DNA from: Casuarius casuarius
Taxonomy: Eukaryota; Chordata; Aves; Casuariiformes; Casuariidae
Assembly (NCBI GenBank): GCA_003342895.1
Contig: PTFA01000020.1
Coordinates: 6,955,085-7,019,084, forward strand
DNA: 64,000 bases
Reading direction: 5' to 3'
Below the pieces are notes generated by a model, which did no database searches, was not told the DNA's origin, and saw only the letters and a list, made by a program, of their open reading frames with translations. The stretch's first letter is position 1, and the number at the start of each line of letters is the position of its first letter. Shown here piece by piece: positions 52,901-63,439 of the stretch. A program made the position numbers and the translations under genes.

Positions 52901-55900
52901 TCCACCCCGCTGCCACCACCATCATTTAGCGTACACCAAGGACCTCGAAGCCTTCCAGCTCCCAGGGCACGTCACCACCCATCTCCACACCAGAGCAATA
53001 CGCAAGGGTGCTCAACCATCTTCTGTGCTATTTGGTTTCCACGGGAAGGAAACACGAGCGTTTGGGCTGAATTGAAGGTAGCCAAACCGCGCTCCAGCGG
53101 GTTCCCCCACCTAAGTGCTCGGAGGAATAGGACTGTGGGAGCCTTGATACCTTTGTCATAATCTAGAGTATTTTGCCTACTTGCCCTGATCAAGGGACTC
53201 AAGTAACTGCGGAGGCTCTCCCAGGCAGCGCCAGCACAAATCAGCAAGGAGGAGACAGACTGCAGATATCGTAGAATAAAATCTCCCGAAATAAAACCTT
53301 TAATGCCTGTGTAGCATAAAAACTTGATGTGCGTTATACACAGTTGAGCTTCTATTTTTAAGAGACATTTCCCCCATTGTTACCAGACAATAATCTAATA
53401 TCAAAATTTGCTGCTGCCCTGCTAGCCTTAACCTGCAAAGGTCAGTGTCCACGTTTGTTTATTTATGGCAACATGATTTTAGCTTTAAAAACCAGACTCC
53501 TGTAATCTTTAGTGTCTCGTTCAAAATTAGATGTCAAACCTCCAAGCATCCAGCAGTAAGCATAAGGCCTTAAGTCTTGCACGAATATCTTTGCCTCTTG
53601 TCTATCAGAAATTGGCACTGCTTAGGTGAGAAAATGCCAAAATCAGGGTTTCAGGAGTGACACGTATGGCGCAACCCTGAGGTATTTCTTGTTTGTGGTT
53701 AAACACCTGGGCTGGTACGTTGCCTATCATAAAATGATATCACCAAGTTGCCTCAGATGGACTTTTTATGCAAATAAGGGTTTGCAGCATCTGACGCAGA
53801 ACTAAAAACCAGGCAGATTAACACTGCTGCCAGAGGCTGCTGCTGCAGCACATCCCCCGAAGGGCAGGGGCTCCCCGGCGGGGACGGGAATTCAGCCCCT
53901 TCCCTCACGCAGACCCAAACAGCCTCTCCAGGCTCTTCTTTCTAGGGGGTTTTCCTACGGATAAGGATGACTGTTTAGGACCCTCGCCCTTCAAGGTAGA
54001 TGTTACTTCCCCTTCAGGGCAGGTGTTTCTTCCCATTTTGGTGTTTTAGCCTCAATAAGCCATCTCTTACTCTGTCATAAACTTTTGTTATTTTTAAATT
54101 GTTGCACTCTCTATTCAAGGTCCACCCTTCACTTCCTTTTCATAAGGGCTATGAAGATATAGTGGCCAAAATTTTAGCCCCAGTTCAACAGTGCACTTGC
54201 ACAGATACTCAAGATGCTGCAGCCAGATGAAGGGGCTGATCTTAGATGTTCCACTGAACTGGGGACCTATAACCTTAAATCATATGCAATTTACACTGTG
54301 GCAATGAGAGCTATATATACAGCAAGCCACTGACTCTCATTCCAGGCATGGAAAAGACTAAGAGAAAAATGCTGGTCAGAGTGTGCAAGCTTTGCATATT
54401 CATACTTCCCACAGTTGTTCGGTGTTTGAAAATTCAGGTAATGAGCATACAATACTCTGGCTGCCTCTGTACTGCTTGGGGGTTTGCTATTCTAGTAATA
54501 TCTCTACAGAAACCTTTCTATCAAGACAGTTTCTCTCCTCAAATTGAATTAGCACTTGTACATTGAAGTTTTCAACATCACCCATAAGATTTTTGTACTT
54601 GTCAAAAGAATCTGCATGGTCTCTAACCATGAATAAAAATGATTTCAGATATCATCTTTATTTCAAGTTTTATTTCCTGGGATTAATTTAATTGATTGTG
54701 CTGGTGGCTTGTTAAGCAGCTGCTGAAATAAACAGACCATTTTTCTTTCTGTGGAACTGTAAACATATGGGTACCTGATTTTATTATCCTTCAAACTAAC
54801 GCGAAGCAGAAAAAAGCCACCAGGAAAAAAAAAAAAGAAAGAAAAAAGAGACCCCCCCTGTTTTCCAAAGTGACATCATAGACCTGAAATTGTAAACATT
54901 CTCTCATAGCAAACTTGGACTTGATTCCTTTTCCTTTAGTTGGTTTTAATAAATCTTTTATCATATAGAAGAAAAAAAAAAAAGAGAATGAAGTTCAGTA
55001 AACATGCACAACCTTATAACAATTTTTTTGCATCTATCCAAATGCTTCTGCAAGATATTCATGCTTTTCTCCTTCTTTGATATAACTAGGAGTAACTCAT
55101 AAATCTCTACTTTGATATAATTCTTGTTTTAAGCTTAGCAGATATAATCCTGGTCTGTGTCTATTATTACAATCACATTAGCCCTGTTTTATATCCATGT
55201 AACATGTCAGGGTCTAAACTGAGAGCTCTAGTTAAAATACAGTGGAATATACCCCTTTGCTTTAAACACAATTTTTTACTTCCCCACAGACAGTACTGGT
55301 AAAGCAAATAGCATTACCAATAGGAAATACAAAGAATCAACACTTATGAGAGTGTAAGAATTATTTAATTCCCTAATAAGTACTAGAGATAGCCTGGTTT
55401 TCTCAGTTATCCTCATTATAAACCAAAAAAGCATGGACTCACCCAGAGATAAAACCGGTAGGAGCAAGTGGAAACCCCTAGCCTTGCAGCAGCAGCTGGC
55501 AATCACTTTACTTCTATAATAAGACTCAGGAAACTCAAAAAAAAAAAATCAATTATCAACATCCTTTTTACACCCAGAGAAGCACCATTTTTAGCAGTAT
55601 GCATGTGTGATAGGAATGAAATATTCATAAACGGCACACAGTTGTTGCCAAACAGGAGGAAGGTTACGTAACTAAGACTTGTTACGTCAAGCCTGGCCTC
55701 GGCTCTTCCCCCTCTCTCGCCCTCCTTCAACCAGGCGGCTTCACCAGCGCTTTTCGCCAGCTCTCCACGAGCCTGAGGGTGCTGCAGTTTGAGGGGGGCA
55801 GAGAGGCTGAGACAGCTGCTGTGAAACAGCTCAAATATTCACCGTCTCGCAGTGTCCTGGTCCATCATTGCCTTTAAAAACGATGCCCTGCCCTGGAGGT

Positions 55901-56820
55901 TGTACATCTCCTTGTCCACCCAGACGTGTTCAGAAGACCAAACATCATCCCAGGCTCCTCGCGGAGGTCAAGCTCTCGTCCTGGGGAGGACCACGGGGCA
56001 GCTGGGAGAGCCGCCTATGTCCTTCCTCCAGCCTTCTCAGTGACACGCTAGATTTAGGGGGCAAACCAAAGGTTTGCTTTTAAACGCTATTGGATGAGTA
56101 TCCTACCAAGAGGCTGCCGCCAGGTCAGTGGCTGCTGAAATTATCTATTTACTTATTTAGTGACAAAAGTAAACTATTCCAGCTTTCTGAGACCAGTTTA
56201 TAATTTGGAGGCCTGTCTACCTTGGGATAACCTATTTTTACCCTTTATAGAGGAACCTAGAACCTTTAATCAGTTTTGAAGCCTCAGGAGTCCAAAGAAT
56301 TTGCGTTTCTGCATGAGGAAGAACCCTGTGCAAAAGGAGAAATGGGAAGTATTTGGATTACATGAAATCGGGTAGGTCGCTGTTGTGACCTGTTCCTCGA
56401 CAAGGTTTGCCGCGGTTGTTAAAACCTACCTTTACCCCTTGCTAGAACGACGCCAGCTGTAATTACACACGATAAGGAGCAAGAAGCTTGAATTCACAGC
56501 AAAGTGGGGAACTTGTTTCCCTCCCCTTCAGTAATATATTTCTGCCTTCCCGCGTCTTTCCTGTGCCATTTTGTAGTTTATGTCAAACAAGTCTGGTCCT
56601 TTTCATTACAGAGTCTTTGCTCGAAGTGCTGAGTGCTAATTCTTGTTGTTCTCACTGGTTACAGAAAAACCTCCTGCAAAAGGAACCATTTGGCTTAAAA
56701 TATCGTAAACAACCTCTGCTCCTGCCTCCTCACAGCTTGCTTTTAAGAAGCCTGTTTTCATAAACAGATCGTCTTGTCTGTTCAAAGCAACGTAACTTGA
56801 AGTTGCCGCATCAAATGCGT
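49994..56820. other. Intergenic region, no recognised gene
   Basis: Mixed-composition sequence with short chance frames only. It includes an AT-rich stretch with many homeodomain, Sox and forkhead-type words (about 51960-52330 and 53360-53830) that may be regulatory. A/GA-rich simple tracts lie near 54825-54850 and 54970-54985. No transposon or RNA gene is recognised. Confidence 0.6.
53768..53775 (+). promoter_or_regulatory. POU octamer site ATGCAAAT
   Basis: A perfect octamer, the classic POU-domain binding site, close to CAGATG/CATCTG E-box words at about 53754 and 53789. A single octamer is expected by chance about once per 32 kb counting both strands, so this is suggestive only. Confidence 0.3.
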
Positions 56821-56851
56821 TTATAGTGTCCACTGGAGGTGGACACTATAA
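56821..56851. repeat. Perfect 13-bp inverted repeat, 5-bp loop
   Basis: The arms TTATAGTGTCCAC (56821-56833) and GTGGACACTATAA (56839-56851) are exact reverse complements around TGGAG. It forms a strong hairpin on either strand. It is too short for a typical pre-miRNA and has no visible transposon flanks. Confidence 0.92.
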
Positions 56852-57370
56852 GAGACAAAAGGTAGACAAAAAATAAACATGGACCTGCTTTTTTCTACTG
56901 CTTACCACGCTGGACTTGAATTTCTACAGAGTAGGTCCCAGGTTAAAGCCAGGGCAGGAAGAACCAGCTTTTTCCTTTTCATTTTTCTTCTTTCTTTCAC
57001 CTGTTTTGGGGAGTGTTGTCTGTTAAGGACATCACATACTGCCAAGCTAAGCTTGGGTGGATTAGAGATTACACTGTCTTCTTCCATGTATCGGCCATAA
57101 TTTATCATTTCCACTGTATACTACGATGCGAAACACGGCAGGATCCCTGCAGCATACGTAATACACAGATGCAGAGCTCCGTGCTTAGTAACGCAGCACG
57201 CTCTTAGGGCTGTTGGACAAGCACAAGGAACAAATGCAAATTAAAGGTAGTTAACTACTAAAATACAAAACAAACAAGCAAGCCTCCTAAAGTACAAACC
57301 CATACAAGAAATAAAGCTATTAAAAAAAACTAATTGTCATTTAAAGAGATCCACATAATTCCTAATGTAA

Positions 57371-57380
57371 GGGGGGGGGG
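57371..57380 (+). repeat. G10 homopolymer
   Basis: Ten G in a row in intergenic DNA. Confidence 0.9.
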
Positions 57381-58300
57381 TGGTGCATCTTGCTCATAAC
57401 CTACAAATTCATTAGCCCAGAGTTTTGCAGTGTCAAGATTACCATTTTATTACTACGACCATGATCAGCCCAAACATTGAAACTGGAGGCGAAGTAAAGA
57501 GTTCGCTCTTTGACATCGATCTACTCTCATCAGCTTCAAAGCCTGGCAGAAAACATTGCTAGCAAAGGGGGAAGAGCGAAATCTTGATTCTGCTCCAGTT
57601 AATAGAAAAACACTCAAAGTCCTGACCTCACTGAAGTCCGATTAACATCTCCAAAAGCAGCAGACACCGACATATTTCTGCACAACAGCCTCTACCTCCA
57701 AAAACATGGCTTTGCTCTACCTGCGTGCCTCACATCAGCCAAGCGACCGGCACTGATTTATTTTGAGGCAGAAATGGCTTCGTGGTCCGAGAGAGCTCGC
57801 ACCAACAGCCGCAGCGTTTCTACTCAGGTAGGAGCGAGCAGGGGAACATACAGTGGGCAAATCTGAGCTTTTCCCCCAGAGATCAGTGCTAATGCTTGAA
57901 ACTCAGAGAGCATAAGTATTGCCCCCCCAAATCAGACAGTTATACCGTATAAATAGGAAGAAAACTACTGGAATAATAGCAAACCAAACCAGGCTGAAAT
58001 CCGTTCTGCTTGGTAGCCGAGGCACCTGTGATGCCATCAGCTTCCAGGTGCAGGTATTTAGGAGAGCTTGTGCTCGTTGTTCATCAATAAGAAAAAAGTT
58101 CTTGTCACCTAAATTTGGCAACATGGGTCTATCACACAGGTTTCTCACGGGAGCGTTTCCAGGCACCCCTAACTTAGTTTCCTGTTGCCTCTGCTGTGTT
58201 TCCCCTCCCATCTTCTGGGATTGTATCAGCTGCTATTTATTCACTGCTTTGTTTTATTAAGAAGCAGCTCAGGTTTTCACCTGTGTCTCGTTTTGCAACT

Positions 58301-58492
58301 ATGAAATATGGATCTAAAATTCAAAAGAAGCAAGAGCCCGAAGAGCCTGTCGGACACACGCGCCTTCTGGAGAAAACACGCCGGATTCGGAAGCAGTTCA
58401 GCAGTGCAGAGCTGTTATCCAACTACGTGGCCCGAAATAGCTTCCGATACACTGAACGACTCTTGCATTTAAACACAGTTACACCAGAATAA
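58301..58492 (+). other. 63-codon open frame with coding-like codons (hypothetical)
   Basis: The frame starts at ATG in context aactATGA (A at -3) and ends in a TAA that overlaps an AATAAA signal (58488-58493). The product begins MKYGSKIQKKQEPEEPVGHT and is basic, with a run of Arg and Lys, then ELLSNYVARNSFRYTERLLH. The arginines from residue 21 on use CGC, CGG or CGA and none uses AGA or AGG, although surrounding DNA is not a CpG island. Charged and polar residues are balanced, as in real proteins. The frame stays open upstream to 58196, so this could also be the end of a spliced gene. I recognise no family and no poly-A tail. It may still be chance. Confidence 0.3.
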
Positions 58493-58864
58493 ACATAGAG
58501 CTCCTTCTACATTTTCATCATGTGCCGATAAGCTCCCAGGTCTGGCAGTATATCTCGAAGAAAGAGACCACATGAAATATGTTGCTAATTATTTATACAC
58601 CTCTTCAAAGGCTCAGTGCTTCCACTTGTACTTCTTGCTACTCTTACCTACCCAAGCCCTAAAGCTGTTTTTCACTCACTGAACTATAAAACCCCTTAGA
58701 GTAACAAGTTTATAATAGAGGTTTATAAATCTGGCAGTGATTAACAGCATGGGTTAATCAAATGAGTGCAGAACAGGCCTTCCCCCCTTTTCTTGAAGGA
58801 GAACTGGCCCCAAGTGCTTTTCCTTATTGCTACGTGCAAATAAATTTGCAATTAACTTTTACTT

Positions 58865-59110
58865 ATCGGTGCCGTAGCCGCCTCCGAAGGCACCCGCCGG
58901 GAGCCAGCGCCGTTGTGCTTTCCGTCGCAAAGCACAGGCGGGAAGGCCGCCGCCGCCGCTCGGGGCGGTCGACGCCGCGGTGCCGCCTCGCAGGCGGCTT
59001 GGCACGGCCCGTCTCCCGCCCACCTGGACGACGATGGCAAAGAGCCGGAGGGGGGCAAACGCGGAGGGGAAACTGGAGCGGCAGAAGCGAGCCCGTGCAG
59101 TTGCCTGGGC
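58865..59110. promoter_or_regulatory. CpG island
   Basis: A compact run of CGCC, CGCCG and CGCGG-type sequence with dense CpG, abrupt against AT-rich flanks. It probably marks a transcription start or developmental regulatory element. Weaker CpG-rich patches follow at about 59340-59430. It contains the start of the 59034-59195 frame. Confidence 0.75.
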
Positions 59111-59195
59111 AGCTATTTCACAGTCCAATTCACACAAGAAAATACTGAACGAACCGCTTGCTTTAGAAGAATCAGGAGAAATTATCCTCCCCTGA
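59034..59195 (+). other. 53-codon open frame with strong start context (hypothetical)
   Basis: The start acgATGG has A at -3 and G at +4, a strong vertebrate start context. The product begins MAKSRRGANAEGKLERQKRA: a basic N-terminal half, then a neutral to acidic C-terminus ending LEESGEIILP before TGA. The start lies in a CpG island, as expected for a first exon. No family is recognised, and overlapping frames on both strands are also open, as is usual in GC-rich DNA. It may be a first exon, an upstream frame of a longer RNA, or chance. Confidence 0.25.
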
Positions 59196-59933
59196 CGCTG
59201 CTTGGGCAGTTTCCTGTGAAAAGAAATGGGATCGAGTTTGCACACTGCCAAACCTACTATACTTAAATCTACTCCAATACGACATAAATCTCCACACTCT
59301 GCCAGGGGAATATTATCAGGTTTCAGCTGCTTGCAGTCGAACTCCTGGTGAAGGTAAAGGCGGGGGAAGCGCGGGTGCCTCGCAGCCGGAGACAGGCGCA
59401 GCTGGCTCGGTGGGGCGTCTCGGCCTCTTGGAGCCAACGAGAAGCTTCAAACAGAAAGCAGCCTTTAAGCTGCTCCGTTTTCTAAACCTTAAACACATTG
59501 TTTGTCCGTCACTGTCTACATCACTTCTGTTTCGAGTTTCCCGGAGCATGTCCTTGAAACAAGTCTGATCCAGCTCTTACTTTAATTCAGTTCTGATGGG
59601 GAAAAAGAGGGAACTTCAGGACCGGGTCGGCTGTGTGCAGGGATGAACAGTGTAATTATTTAGCAGGTGCTGCAGTTCTCATGGACTTTGCTTCACCCAG
59701 CTCAGAGCAGAGGTTGAGTCAATATTTTGGGGGGTTTTTGTTTTTTATTTGCTCCTGGAAGCTACAAAACCAAACAACCAAACTACCTCTTTCTCTCAGG
59801 ATTCTTCTTTGTCATTATTAAAAAAAAATAAAAATAAAAAATCCATAGCTGTTCAGGATTTCCTCTCTGATAACTTGATGGTTTTGCTATTATAAACTCA
59901 GCAGCGGGTACGAGATTGTGTGTTTTAGCTAGT

Positions 59934-59987
59934 CACGTGCACGTGCGCACACGCACGCACACGCACACGCACACGCACGCACACACG
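59934..59987. repeat. CACG/CA simple repeat with two tandem CACGTG boxes
   Basis: Fifty-four bases alternate pyrimidine and purine without a break, made of CA and CG steps. The left end is two adjacent CACGTG E-boxes at 59934-59939 and 59940-59945. The tract is rich in CG and GC steps, the composition most prone to left-handed Z-DNA. Confidence 0.9.
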
Positions 59988-61729
59988 GCTACGTACGCAG
60001 AGTTACCCATCCTCGGGGGCCGGTGCTTCCTGCCAGCGTCCCGCCGTGCCCTCCCCTGCGATCCCACCACAGTCCTCCTGTATTAAAACACTGCTCCCCT
60101 CTTTTCTGTTCAGGATCGATTATAACGATACCAGGGACAGAAAGAAGAGAGCTGATCTGCACACGAACGTAAGCCACGAGCAGACTTTGGGTAAGTCCTG
60201 AGCAGCACAGTTTTGGCAATCTTAGGCAAACACAGAAAACTCAGAGCAAAGTTGCTTTTTTCAGCTAATGACTGAATCTGTGTTAGCAGGTGTTTTGGAA
60301 ACATGGCATAAAGACGTAAGGAGATAAAGACTGTATTTCTCTTTTTTGGCCTCTTCAAAAGTATGCCGTGTTTCTCCAAACGGCCGTGCTACCCCCTTCC
60401 TTGCTTTACTGAACTGCCGTGTCAAACATGCGAAAGGGAAAACCCTGCTGCTTTTGCCTCAGAAGAGATGACAATAAGCACCCCAAACCCCAGTAAATTT
60501 GTTGTTGATCTACAGATTTTTGCACTACTATAAACCGTTCAAAAATTCAAGTAGATTGCAGTCCTGACCTGAGCGTTTGCTGTAATGGGAAGTCTTCACG
60601 CACGTCCGTGCACCGGCACGGCGTTTAACTCCAGTTCCCACGCACACGAGCTGACGAACTGGAGCACCGCCAGCGTACACGGGGCTTCTGCTCGCCCGGC
60701 GCAGAGAGGCATGGCGGGCTTCCGAAAGATTAGAGTCGACACAGCAGCTCCTGCTGTTTCCCCCCATACCGTTACCCTTCCTCATGCCGCTCTATAGCGC
60801 ACGTGTGAAGTCATTACCAAAATGTTACTTAAGAAGGTACAGTGTAGGCGTAGCAGTAAGCCTGTGTCCCCTCCAAGCTCATCCTTGCTGCCCGCTTGTT
60901 TCCCCCTGCCCCTTCCTTCCTTCTCCTGCCTTTTGGCATCTGAAGCGGTTGGGCCTTGCTAACCCATGGGCTTGGGTGGCTCTGGCCCCCTGCGCTTAAC
61001 CCCTTGCTTGTTCAGTCCCCGAGTTTTTCCTGGCCGCCTAGTTCATTTCTGAGTATCTACACAATCTATGACACCGCTTCGGGAAGCGTTTTCCGGAGGA
61101 ATCCCTGCCGGACCTGGCGTCTGGCATCTCCATGGTCCCCGCTCAGGGGACAGGGGTGACATGTCCCCCCTCCCCACCACCCCACGTGCTTGGAGGCTCC
61201 TCAGCCCCCGCCGGGCCGGCAGTTCCCGGACTCGCAGCTCCCGGGAGCAGCCAGGGGAGCAGTCCCTCACCCCACAGAAGATCCTGCTACAGGCTGTAAA
61301 TTGAGCTAACTACATTTCAAACTATATACAGGGGTGGCTATATATGTCAGTCAGCTATTAATCTCCTGCGTTTTTTTTTTCTGGGTATCGCTTCTTTTTC
61401 TTCTGATTTTTTTCTTTATGTCCATATTTCTGTTTTCCGCTCTGCCCCCAATTTTCCATATGTATTTGCAGTTCTTAACACTCATCCATTTCCCCATGTT
61501 TGATGTTACCGGTGAAACACCAATCGATCTACCTGATTGCCTTCGGTAAGAGATTTCGCTGGAATTAGACTGCTGTCTCAAGGCTGCGAGAGATACATGA
61601 TAACATAATCCGAGCAGGCTTTTTTTCTTTTTCCAGTAGGAAACGTTGATGCGAGCTGCAGAGGTATTTCCCAGTGTTGTTTGATTATATTAGCGGTCTT
61701 CAGAAGGGGCAATATTTCACTCACGGAGA

Positions 61730-62010
61730 GGGCCAGCGGCGTGGAGGAGGACGCCTGCCCCCGCTCCGTGACTGCGCCTGCGGGGGCTGCAGGGCGGGTG
61801 CAGCCCATTTCTCACAGATTTTAACAAAAGGAAAGATCTCGGTTAGCCTTAAAGGCAAGTTAGACAAGTGTCTATTGCCACCTGCATTTGCGAAAGACTT
61901 ATTCGGGGCAATTTCTCTCACGAAGCAAGGCAAGCCCACCGAAGACCTAGCAGAGCTACGGGGCCCGTGGGAGGCGCCCCACGGCTGAGCACGGCGCGCC
62001 TCTCCGGTGG
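61730..62010. promoter_or_regulatory. CpG-rich patch
   Basis: GC-rich sequence with repeated CpG (61735-61800 and 61955-62010) separated by a short AT-richer stretch. It is probably part of the island cluster in the right end of the window. Confidence 0.5.
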
Positions 62011-62252
62011 GCGACCGGCGCGCACGTCTGCCTTGCATTTTTTTCCAAAAACCCCCCCGTCACACACCGACGACACGGTACATGTCGCCCAACAGTGTGC
62101 CACACCGTCGGGACACAACTGCCAAACCAGTTTTAAAATTGCACGTTCTCGTTGCTGCTTGTAAGCAGCATCAGGAGGTAGAGGGGACTTTCCTGCTTCA
62201 TTAGTGGGTGTGTTTGGAATATGATTTGTGATCGTACATCTGTAACAAGTGA

Positions 62253-62275
62253 AATTAATGAAAATAATTAATGAA
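62253..62275 (+). promoter_or_regulatory. Tandem AATTAATGAA homeodomain/BRN3-type sites
   Basis: AATTAATGAA occurs at 62253-62262 and 62266-62275. The second copy reads ATAATTAATGA (62264-62274), very close to the BRN3/POU4F consensus as I know it. The 13-bp spacing places the two copies slightly over one helical turn apart. It is a candidate site only. Confidence 0.35.
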
Positions 62276-62301
62276 GGGTAATCCAAGATACCAGGGTTTT
62301 G

Positions 62302-62568
62302 TCAGATCAGCAAGAATAGAGTCCCGAGGACATCCACTCTGTGATTTATAGGATTTTTTTCTTTTATGATCCATGAGATCTTAATGCTTTCGGTGCGAGG
62401 AGCAGTTGGGGCAGAGGTGAGAAATGTGTCCCACCTGTAAGGCTTTTTGTAAGGCGGGTTCATTGCAAGACTTGCATTTGAATTTCTTTCCTGTTTTGTA
62501 TAGTCACATTCTTTCTTTCCCTGAAGAAATCGCCTTACGCCTGTGAATTTCCCTCTTTGCAATTTCAT
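62302..62568 (-). other. 88-codon open frame (hypothetical)
   Basis: An ATG-started frame on the minus strand whose product begins MKLQRGKFTGVRRFLQGKKE and includes a NPPYKKPYRWDTF stretch. Composition is protein-like and basic, but no family is recognised. It diverges from the open segment at 62590-62835 on the other strand. Probably chance. Confidence 0.15.
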
Positions 62569-62701
62569 CACTGCGTGTAAGGGAAAGCAGTGAAGTTTGC
62601 CTCAGATCCAGCTGCTTTGATTTTATACGGTGTTTGGACAGCAGGTGTATCTAAAAAAAAAAAGAACAAACAGAAACACAAGCAAAATCATGGTTTTGCA
62701 G

Positions 62702-62835
62702 CATACTCAAACCCCTTGAGCCATAAAACATACAGTGGAGACCTGAATTGGAGTGGAGGTATTAAAAATAACTTTCGCGAGGAGATATTGAAAGCCAGGG
62801 AGATGATGTATGAGGCTGAGATCAACCGTCACTAA
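62702..62835 (+). other. Possible terminal-exon segment (hypothetical)
   Basis: After a weak acceptor-like ttttgcag (62694-62701), an open segment encodes a peptide that includes YSGDLNWSGGIKNNFREEIL and ends in MYEAEINRH and TAA. It has no ATG near its start, so it would need an upstream exon. Composition is coding-like, but the polypyrimidine tract is poor and no family is recognised. Confidence 0.15.
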
Positions 62836-63200
62836 ATAGCGGAGCGGGAGCGAGAAAAATCACTGCCGCCGCGGTGCGAGCCCAGGCTGCGGGTGCAGAG
62901 GGCCTTCCCGGCCGCCCCCAAGGCCGGCGGAGCCTGGCGAGGGCCCAGGCGTCCGAGGGGCCCCTCGGCTTCCCCTGCCGGGCCCACGTCCAAGAGCCAG
63001 GGCGGCAAGGCGAGGGGCTGGGAGTCGGTGCCACGCGCCGGCCGAAGGGTCCCGCACGGAGGCAGAGCCTGCCCTCGCCCCGCACTGGCCTGCTCTCACC
63101 GACCTGTCATAGAAATTAATTTTCGGTGTCGGGTACGGCCGGGAAGACGGCGAGGAGCGGCAGCCCCAGCCGGGCGGCAAGCGGGCGCCTCCGCTCAGCA
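62835..63200. promoter_or_regulatory. CpG island
   Basis: Dense CpG and GC-rich sequence from the gagcgggagc stretch to about 63200, with sharp AT-rich borders on both sides. Likely promoter or regulatory island. Confidence 0.75.
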
Positions 63201-63239
63201 GTCCGCTCGCATCCTTCTCCCACGAAGAATATCCCGCTT

Positions 63240-63330
63240 TCTTTGTCTAAAATGTTGAGTGGTTATGAATAGTGAGGATAGACTATCTGTAATTATTTTT
63301 AAATTATTAATGGTTTTGTTAGATCCCTTC
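63240..63330. promoter_or_regulatory. AT-rich homeodomain-word cluster between CpG islands
   Basis: A short AT-rich block with TAATTA, AAATTATTAATGG and related TAAT words lies between two CpG islands. This arrangement is common near developmental transcription-factor genes. Function is inferred from composition only. Confidence 0.25.
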
Positions 63331-63439
63331 ACTTTTACATTAGGTTTCTGTTAATGTAAGTTAAATCAAAATGTACTTCAGTTTCCAGGCAGCTCCCAAA
63401 TGTATTTTTCATTCTTTCATAACATCACTTCAACTTCTC

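Larger units (their letters stand above)
59196..62300. other. Intergenic region with scattered CpG-rich patches
   Basis: No recognised gene. The stretch alternates AT-rich parts with CpG-containing patches (about 59340-59430, 60590-60720, 61070-61270, 61730-62010), and includes the CACG repeat at 59934-59987 and a short T-run at 61371-61380. Confidence 0.6.

Noticed and set aside
58859..59437. 192-codon minus-strand frame through the CpG island
   Set aside because: GC-rich islands lack stop codons by composition. The peptide has no recognisable domain and competes with frames on the other strand.
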